Shown piece after piece: positions 29,323 to 33,818 of a DNA stretch of 33,818 nucleotides (the first letter of the stretch is position 1; each line of letters starts with the position of its first letter). The translations under genes and the position numbers were made by a program. Where the stretch lies: the IMG/VR virus record IMGVR_UViG_3300022413_000007, positions 1 to 33,818 of that record; one strand, written 5' to 3'. Below the pieces are notes generated by a model, which worked only from the letters and a program-made list of their open reading frames with translations, did no database searches and was not told where the DNA came from. Source of the stretch: a virus.

Positions 29323-30718
29323 AACTTAAAGGCACATCATTCCATACTGCACCATCTGAAGAAGACTGTAATACACCATCATCGTTTATTCTAAGAACAG
29401 CAACATCTGATTTATTATACCAAATCATTTGAGGTCCGGTTCTAGTTGCTCCAGGATGAATTGATATCAATGGATCAGAATCTATACCTGCACCTTCCAT
29501 TACATATGCACCTTGTTTTGTTAACCATGTTCTATATGCTCCATGATTAGGAAATGATTGATCAGAATGTGAAACACCAAATTCACCTATTTGTCTTTGA
29601 TAAGCAAAATCTACTCCAACAGGTAATGCACCAGATCCTATACCTCCAGAGACTTCATGTCCTGTTACAGTAGATTTATAAAACCTTACTAATCCATCTT
29701 GGTTATTTACATAGAAATTATAGAACCTCATACCATTTTGTGTTGAAGATTCATTCTCCCATACAGTCTGTGTTGCTACATCCATAGAAGACCATCCGCC
29801 TTGTATTGAACTTGCTGCAAAGTTACCAGATACTAGAACAGCATTAGGATAATCTGTACCGTTAGCCTCATGATGAATGAAATCAAATTGAATTGCTGAT
29901 GCTCCACCTGAACCTGAAGATATGGCTGGACCACCTATCTTTTCAAAGTTAGTCTTACCATGGAAAGTCATGAATTTAGAACCACCTCTCATTACTATAC
30001 CAAACCTAGCGGCTGACCCCGATGCTGGGCTTCTACCTACACACATTGTGTTAAAGAATGAATGCTCTTGTCCTGCTTCTAAGAATAATGCACCATATTC
30101 AAAATCATCAAATCTAACATTTCTAAACCATCCAGGTTGTTGAAGAGTATAAGATGCACATTTAGATCCAGTGAAATCTCCACCATCTATATTAAGGTTG
30201 TCTATTTTATATCTACCTAATCCATGAACGTTTAATACGTTTGTACCTATTAATAAACTAACAGTTTCAGTAGATTCGGGTGCTCCACCTAGGGTATATG
30301 ATTTAGAATCTCTTGTAGACAGTTCTACTCTTGCCTCTTCAAAGGTTTGTGTAAAGTCAAATGATGAATGTGCTTTAATACGACCTCCACATGATTTTAT
30401 AATAACATCATGCATATGCAGTAAAGGTCTTTCAATATGAAATGTATCAGGGGGTATCCATATACCACATTTATCAGAATCAGCACGAGCAGCATCAATA
30501 GCATCTTGTATTCCGTCTCTTTGTCCGGCTGCGGTGTTCATTGTTACACCATAATCTCTAATATCTAAGAATCCATCAGGAGCACCATCCATTTGTTTAA
30601 TATCACGGAATGTACATTTACGATCTACGTTTGTACCAGATGGATCATCTGTAAATGGTAAGATATCATCTGGTTGAGGAATAGCAGTATCTAAATCATT
30701 ATATCTTATGTTAGCCAT
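29321..30718 (-). CDS. Pectate-lyase-like beta-helix tailspike, 465 aa
   Basis: A short virion-binding N-terminus (about 1-45) is followed by FLDIRDYGVTMN...GIQDAIDAARA (50-77), the classic start of a right-handed beta-helix (pectate lyase 3-like) tailspike, then many beta turns rich in Gly/Asn to about residue 400. Such proteins bind or cut surface polysaccharide. The leader carries GGAG 13 nt before ATG, unlike the leaderless genes. Confidence 0.75.
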   Translation of the reverse strand: MANIRYNDLDTAIPQPDDILPFTDDPSGTNVDRKCTFRDIKQMDGAPDGFLDIRDYGVTMNTAAGQRDGIQDAIDAARADSDKCGIWIPPDTFHIERPLLHMHDVIIKSCGGRIKAHSSFDFTQTFEEARVELSTRDSKSYTLGGAPESTETVSLLIGTNVLNVHGLGRYKIDNLNIDGGDFTGSKCASYTLQQPGWFRNVRFDDFEYGALFLEAGQEHSFFNTMCVGRSPASGSAARFGIVMRGGSKFMTFHGKTNFEKIGGPAISSGSGGASAIQFDFIHHEANGTDYPNAVLVSGNFAASSIQGGWSSMDVATQTVWENESSTQNGMRFYNFYVNNQDGLVRFYKSTVTGHEVSGGIGSGALPVGVDFAYQRQIGEFGVSHSDQSFPNHGAYRTWLTKQGAYVMEGAGIDSDPLISIHPGATRTGPQMIWYNKSDVAVLRINDDGVLQSSSDGAVWNDVPLS

Positions 30719-30782
30719 TTATATATCTATCTCCTAATTCATTGACATACCTATCTGTGTTTTCATTAACGTAAAAATCACT

Positions 30783-30790
30783 AGAAGTTA
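30783..30790 (-). promoter_or_regulatory. Weak late promoter element (tailspike), variant
   Basis: TAACTTCT lies 64 nt before ATG 30718, not at the usual distance. If active it would give a leader of about 36 nt that contains a GGAG ribosome-binding motif and a possible 10-codon ORF. Confidence 0.35.
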
Positions 30791-30795
30791 ATCCC

Positions 30796-32565
30796 TCAAG
30801 ACCCAAGAAATGATGACTCTAGTGCCGTCACCTCCGCAGACGACGTTACATCATCTCTTAACCAGAAATCATAAATATGGCAACTACCTAAAGATCCAGG
30901 TCCTGCAATACCATTGAATGTTATAGGTTGGTTGTTTGTATTAGGTGTGAAAGCAGTTGTGTTTGTACCTTCTAGAGTTCCGTTGATATATATCTCTAAT
31001 TTGTTTGGTGCTGGAGTTGCATAATGGTTACCAACTACTCTGTAGAATTTACCTGCTTCTAAGTTAGTTGTAGATGCTGCATGTCTGTTTGTTAAAGTAT
31101 CATCTTCCATAAAGAATCCTATCTTACCTGAGAATGCAGGATTGTTTAACAATAAAGCGTAGTTATGATCTGATGCAGCGTCCTCACCTGTATCACCTTT
31201 AGAGAACATCCAATGGTTTGCAATAGAAGCATCGTAAACATATATAATACAGCCAAATGAGAAATCACTAGTAAGATCTAATGCTGCGTCATCTGGAACT
31301 GAAACATAATCTGGATCAGTCAAGGCTATACCTCTAGCATCTGTATCATGAACAGGTCCTAAGATATCTCCGCATGTTGTGAGGTCATTTCCACCCAAAA
31401 GTGTTCCATCATGAGATGCTGACACCTGATTATTAATTGTAGTACCAGAAGTTTCCCTAAAGTTATAATAAATCAATAAATCAGATAACGCTTGAATCGT
31501 ATCAGTGTAATTAGAGTTTGAAGTTTGTGCAGTTCTAACAAAATCGGATCTGATAACGTTATGTGGATCTCTATTCTCTCCACCCGTGTGATTACGTCCT
31601 GCCCATAACAAATAATCACCAGATGCGGTTAAATCTAAACCCTGTGATGCTTTTATTTCACCGGTTCCTAATCCTTCCCACATTGGTTGAGGCATTCTAC
31701 CTTTTGCTTCAAATGCGGTGCCATTCCAATAGTAAACATCACATGTATGAGGCCATTGTGCTGAGTTATGTAGGTTACAGAGTAGATAATCATCAATCCA
31801 AAGAGCGTCTTGATAAAAGTTTCCTCCTGATCTGGTATTATATCCGGCTGGAAGATTAAATATAGTAGAACTAGAAAAGTCAGAATTAAATCTCTCTACA
31901 ATTTGATCACTATGAAATACAGCCCAATATTCATCTCCTCTTGTTGCATCGTTTCTCCATGCTCCTCCTTCACAAGCTTCTGTTGTTGTTGAATGAGTTG
32001 CTTCGATTTCTAGAGTTACGGGATCTACTTGGAACACCCAACCTGCTTCAGGAGTTGTCGGATGATTGTTTCCACCAACCCATAATTTATCATTGTAAAA
32101 TTTACAACCATTCATTTGTGTGGTTGCTCCTGGTACATCTCCAGATAGATCGTTTGTCAATTGAATGACACCAGATGAATTATATTTTCTTAAAGTGAAT
32201 TGATGGGTTCCATTAGACGTATCACCTTCAGCATGATCACCAGAAGTAGTGAAAAAGTCACCAGTTGCGGAATCTACACATAATCCTTGATGAGTACCTT
32301 TATCTGTAAATAATGTAGACTCAAATTGAGTTGAAAAGAGGAATGCTGTTGCTGCTAAACTATCAGAGTTACCAGTTAAGGTTAAATCAAAGGAAGACCC
32401 ATTCCATTTATAAGTATTATTGAAGACAATGTATAATTCACCTGATGTAACACTACCTGTATCATTAAAATCTTTTAAAACTCGTACAAATTCAGGTACA
32501 TCTACTGCTATACCATACCTAAGGCTATCTATAGGGTCTAATTGTTGCCAATACTCAACAGTCAT
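30796..32565 (-). CDS. Receptor-binding protein: beta-propeller-like plus LamG domain, 589 aa
   Basis: Residues about 85-335 contain repeated strands ending in W or F (KLWVGGNNH, GWVFQVDP, EYWAVFHSD, ALWIDDYLLCNLH, YLLWAGRNH), suggesting a beta-propeller. Residues about 355-585 form a LamG/ConA-like jelly roll (YVSVPDDAALDLTSDFSFGCII, KFYRVVGNHY, LEIYINGTLEG). Both folds bind ligands, commonly glycans. First gene of the late strand with a strong late promoter. Most likely the principal adhesin. Confidence 0.72.
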   Translation of the reverse strand: MTVEYWQQLDPIDSLRYGIAVDVPEFVRVLKDFNDTGSVTSGELYIVFNNTYKWNGSSFDLTLTGNSDSLAATAFLFSTQFESTLFTDKGTHQGLCVDSATGDFFTTSGDHAEGDTSNGTHQFTLRKYNSSGVIQLTNDLSGDVPGATTQMNGCKFYNDKLWVGGNNHPTTPEAGWVFQVDPVTLEIEATHSTTTEACEGGAWRNDATRGDEYWAVFHSDQIVERFNSDFSSSTIFNLPAGYNTRSGGNFYQDALWIDDYLLCNLHNSAQWPHTCDVYYWNGTAFEAKGRMPQPMWEGLGTGEIKASQGLDLTASGDYLLWAGRNHTGGENRDPHNVIRSDFVRTAQTSNSNYTDTIQALSDLLIYYNFRETSGTTINNQVSASHDGTLLGGNDLTTCGDILGPVHDTDARGIALTDPDYVSVPDDAALDLTSDFSFGCIIYVYDASIANHWMFSKGDTGEDAASDHNYALLLNNPAFSGKIGFFMEDDTLTNRHAASTTNLEAGKFYRVVGNHYATPAPNKLEIYINGTLEGTNTTAFTPNTNNQPITFNGIAGPGSLGSCHIYDFWLRDDVTSSAEVTALESSFLGS

Positions 32566-32592
32566 GCCCTAATTATGCCAGAAAAAATAAAT

Positions 32593-32600
32593 AGAAGTAA
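32593..32600 (-). promoter_or_regulatory. Late promoter element (receptor-binding gene)
   Basis: TTACTTCT, 27 nt before ATG 32565, followed by ATTTATTTTTTCTGGC, nearly identical to the element at 14632. Confidence 0.75.
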
Positions 32601-32615
32601 AAGAATTAAACAAAC

Positions 32616-32624
32616 ATTTATAAA
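32616..32624 (+). promoter_or_regulatory. TATA box for the 53-aa gene
   Basis: ATTTATAAA is centred 26 nt upstream of ATG 32646, the leaderless spacing. Confidence 0.55.
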
Positions 32625-32645
32625 CAACACTAACGTACATATAAT

Positions 32646-32807
32646 ATGCCCAAATATGAACAATATTGTATGAGATGTGGTCAAGGAAAGATTATTCATG
32701 GCATGGATGGACTTTGTAAGGTCTGTGGACATGATGACATCAAATTTGTTAAGAAAGAAAGACCACATACAGAAAAATTAGGGATAGAAGAGTTATTAGA
32801 TAACTGA
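32646..32807 (+). CDS. Zinc-ribbon microprotein, 53 aa
   Basis: CMRCGQGK (8-15) and CKVCGHDD (24-31) form a clear two-knuckle zinc ribbon, then a basic and helical tail. Leaderless from its own TATA box and divergent from the receptor-binding gene. Confidence 0.7.
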   Translation: MPKYEQYCMRCGQGKIIHGMDGLCKVCGHDDIKFVKKERPHTEKLGIEELLDN

Positions 32808-32817
32808 TTAGGTTCGG

Positions 32818-33030
32818 TTACTCTGCATATCCTGCTTTTTTATATTCATTTAACAGGTTAACATAGTATTTGAGGTCTTTTTGTCTTTCTTTTATGTTTT
32901 TATTTGTTGCTTTCACGTAATTCTTAAATCTACCATACTTGATTTTCTCCTTTTCTAGAGATTCCAAATTTTCTTGTATAGTTTGAATGATTCTACGGAA
33001 ATAATCACCCATATATTTAGCATCTGACAT
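32818..33030 (-). CDS. Basic coiled-coil protein, 70 aa
   Basis: Helical and Lys-rich throughout (NLESLEKEKIKYGRF, IKERQKDLKYYVNLLNEYKKAG). No family recognised. The upstream sequence is AT-rich with no well-placed consensus box. It is convergent with the zinc-ribbon gene, separated by 10 bp. Confidence 0.6.
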   Translation of the reverse strand: MSDAKYMGDYFRRIIQTIQENLESLEKEKIKYGRFKNYVKATNKNIKERQKDLKYYVNLLNEYKKAGYAE

Positions 33031-33075
33031 AGTTTTATATAGTTTTTAAATGTTTTTAGTAAGTTTTGAGAAACG

Positions 33076-33083
33076 CTTATATT
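33076..33083 (+). promoter_or_regulatory. TATA box for the first early chain
   Basis: CTTATATT preceded by ACG, centred 26 nt before ATG 33106. An in-frame TTG at 33082 lies within the box and is not a credible start. Confidence 0.65.
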
Positions 33084-33105
33084 GAGCGTAAATTATACTA
33101 TATTC

Positions 33106-33324
33106 ATGGATTTAAGACTTGTAGACGCCTTGACTAAATCAGGGTTCACAGGAATAGAGATATATGAGTTTGAACAGTGTAAGTTACACGATTTCAAACC
33201 ATACGTAACAAGAAATAGAGAGACTGTACATGTTCAATGTACTAAATGTTTAATGAGCGATGAAGTTGCTTTACTTATGGGACTCTCTCCTAAGTATTAT
33301 CATAATAAGGAGGAATATGTTTGA
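33106..33324 (+). CDS. Cys/His hypothetical protein, 72 aa
   Basis: Leaderless ATG chosen from the promoter. C23, H26 and CTKC (44-47) could bind one zinc. It ends NKEEYV: the bases for EEY carry the GGAGG motif that should start the next gene. First gene of a long coupled chain that crosses the circle join. Confidence 0.7.
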   Translation: MDLRLVDALTKSGFTGIEIYEFEQCKLHDFKPYVTRNRETVHVQCTKCLMSDEVALLMGLSPKYYHNKEEYV

Positions 33325-33425
33325 AGAAAGATGAAATTTTCAAAGAAATATTACTATATCATGAAAAAGTAATTATAGATTTGAAAAAAATAACAAGAGA
33401 ATTAGAAAAGGAGGAATATGTTTGA
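33321..33425 (+). CDS. Helical microprotein, 34 aa
   Basis: TTG start overlapping the preceding stop, with GGAGG about 7 nt upstream. A charged helix that also ends KEEYV, using a repeat of the same 23-bp junction. No metal motif. Confidence 0.55.
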   Translation: MKKDEIFKEILLYHEKVIIDLKKITRELEKEEYV

Positions 33426-33502
33426 AGAAATGTTTTGAATGTATTTACATCGACGTCCATGGTTGTTGTTGTAAAGATGAAGGAGAAAAAACTGATGACT
33501 AG
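33422..33502 (+). CDS. Cys-rich microprotein, 26 aa
   Basis: TTG start within the second copy of the junction repeat. CFEC and GCCCK give five Cys in 26 residues, consistent with a metal-binding knuckle. The stop overlaps the next ATG (33495). Confidence 0.55.
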   Translation: MKKCFECIYIDVHGCCCKDEGEKTDD

Positions 33503-33605
33503 AAGATACTGTGATTATCACGGATGTACTGAATTTGTGGTTAACGGTGGTTATACATGGTGTAGAAAACATCTGCTTGAAATAGGAGTTAGACCACATG
33601 ACTAA
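33495..33605 (+). CDS. Zinc-finger-like microprotein, 36 aa
   Basis: CDYHGC and WCRKH form a Cys/His set typical of a small zinc finger (C-x2-H-x2-C ... C-x2-H). Overlaps both neighbours. Confidence 0.6.
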   Translation: MTRRYCDYHGCTEFVVNGGYTWCRKHLLEIGVRPHD

Positions 33606-33720
33606 ACAATATCATCAATGTCCTCATTGTAAAAGACTAGTAGACGAGGAAGACAAGATAAGTGTATACACAACAGATGAGATCTTACAAGTAATAGGTC
33701 TATCTAATCCGGTTGATTAA
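33598..33720 (+). CDS. Zinc-knuckle microprotein, 40 aa
   Basis: HCPHCKR-like N-terminus (QCPHC) and an acidic helix. Its last codons lie in the terminal repeat, so bases 1-29 are a second copy of its 3' end. Confidence 0.6.
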   Translation: MTKQYHQCPHCKRLVDEEDKISVYTTDEILQVIGLSNPVD

Positions 33721-33818
33721 AATGAATCAAGATTATTTGAAATGTAAATCATGTGGATGTGATATTCAAGAACATGAAGGTGGAAAGAGTTCTCCATGTT
33801 TAATATGTTCAAGTCATA
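33692..33818. repeat. Terminal direct repeat, right copy
   Basis: Exact copy of bases 1-127. Joining the two makes an uninterrupted gene chain across the ends. Confidence 0.95.
33722..33818 (+). CDS. Partial copy of the 38-aa zinc-knuckle gene
   Basis: The first 97 bases of the gene at 31-147, cut by the window end. It is one gene in the circular genome, not a duplicate. Confidence 0.85.
   Translation, partial: MNQDYLKCKSCGCDIQEHEGGKSSPCLICSSH

Noticed and set aside
1-33818. Integrase, attachment site or lysogeny module
   Set aside because: No recombinase or recognisable integrase motif seen on either strand; the only regulators are the RHH and wHTH-like proteins.

Overview
This window looks like the complete genome of an archaeal tailed virus (class Caudoviricetes, siphovirus-like). 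Its first 127 bases are repeated exactly at its end, so the contig closes into a circle of 33,691 bp. The DNA is strongly AT-rich. Promoters are archaeal: a TATA box centred about 26 nt upstream of a start codon, which implies leaderless transcripts. Many genes are chained by ATGA-type stop/start overlaps. I see no polymerase, integrase, tRNA or rRNA. AGA/ATA-rich codon use and low GC would fit a marine ammonia-oxidising archaeon (Nitrososphaerota), but that host guess is inference and no host-specific gene supports it.

Plus strand, from about 33.1 kb through the circle join to about 11 kb, holds the early/replication half. It starts with a chain of very small, mostly zinc-knuckle proteins (33106-33720, then 31-2554) that includes one secreted EF-hand-like protein. 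A roughly 720-bp gene-free region (2812-3531) follows, rich in promoters and inverted repeats. A ribbon-helix-helix regulator opens the next operon, which carries a primase-helicase, a DUF1599/Nmad1-like protein, a DEDD exonuclease, an HNH protein, a Cas4-like nuclease and a small OB-fold-like protein, with microproteins in between.

Minus strand, from 32.6 kb down to 11 kb, holds the late/virion half: receptor-binding and tailspike proteins, small and large terminase, portal, a protease-capsid fusion, head-tail connectors, tail tube, tape measure, tail hub and LamG-bearing adhesion proteins. Short plus-strand islands interrupt it. The most important (19265-20565) carries the tail assembly chaperone pair, with an apparent -1 ribosomal frameshift on UUUUUUA, and a tail-completion protein.

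Regulation appears two-tiered. Early and accessory genes use a TATA box. Nine virion-gene transcription units, plus one weaker case, instead carry the octamer TTACTTCT (or a near variant) 27-31 nt upstream of the start codon. This looks like a virus-specific late promoter and I rate it the most interesting signal here. Other notable points are long nested or pseudoknotted inverted repeats at 3' ends of late transcripts, a large terminase gene with no canonical start codon (ATA overlapping the small-terminase stop), three pairs of direct repeats lying exactly on gene junctions, and paired operators around the RHH gene.
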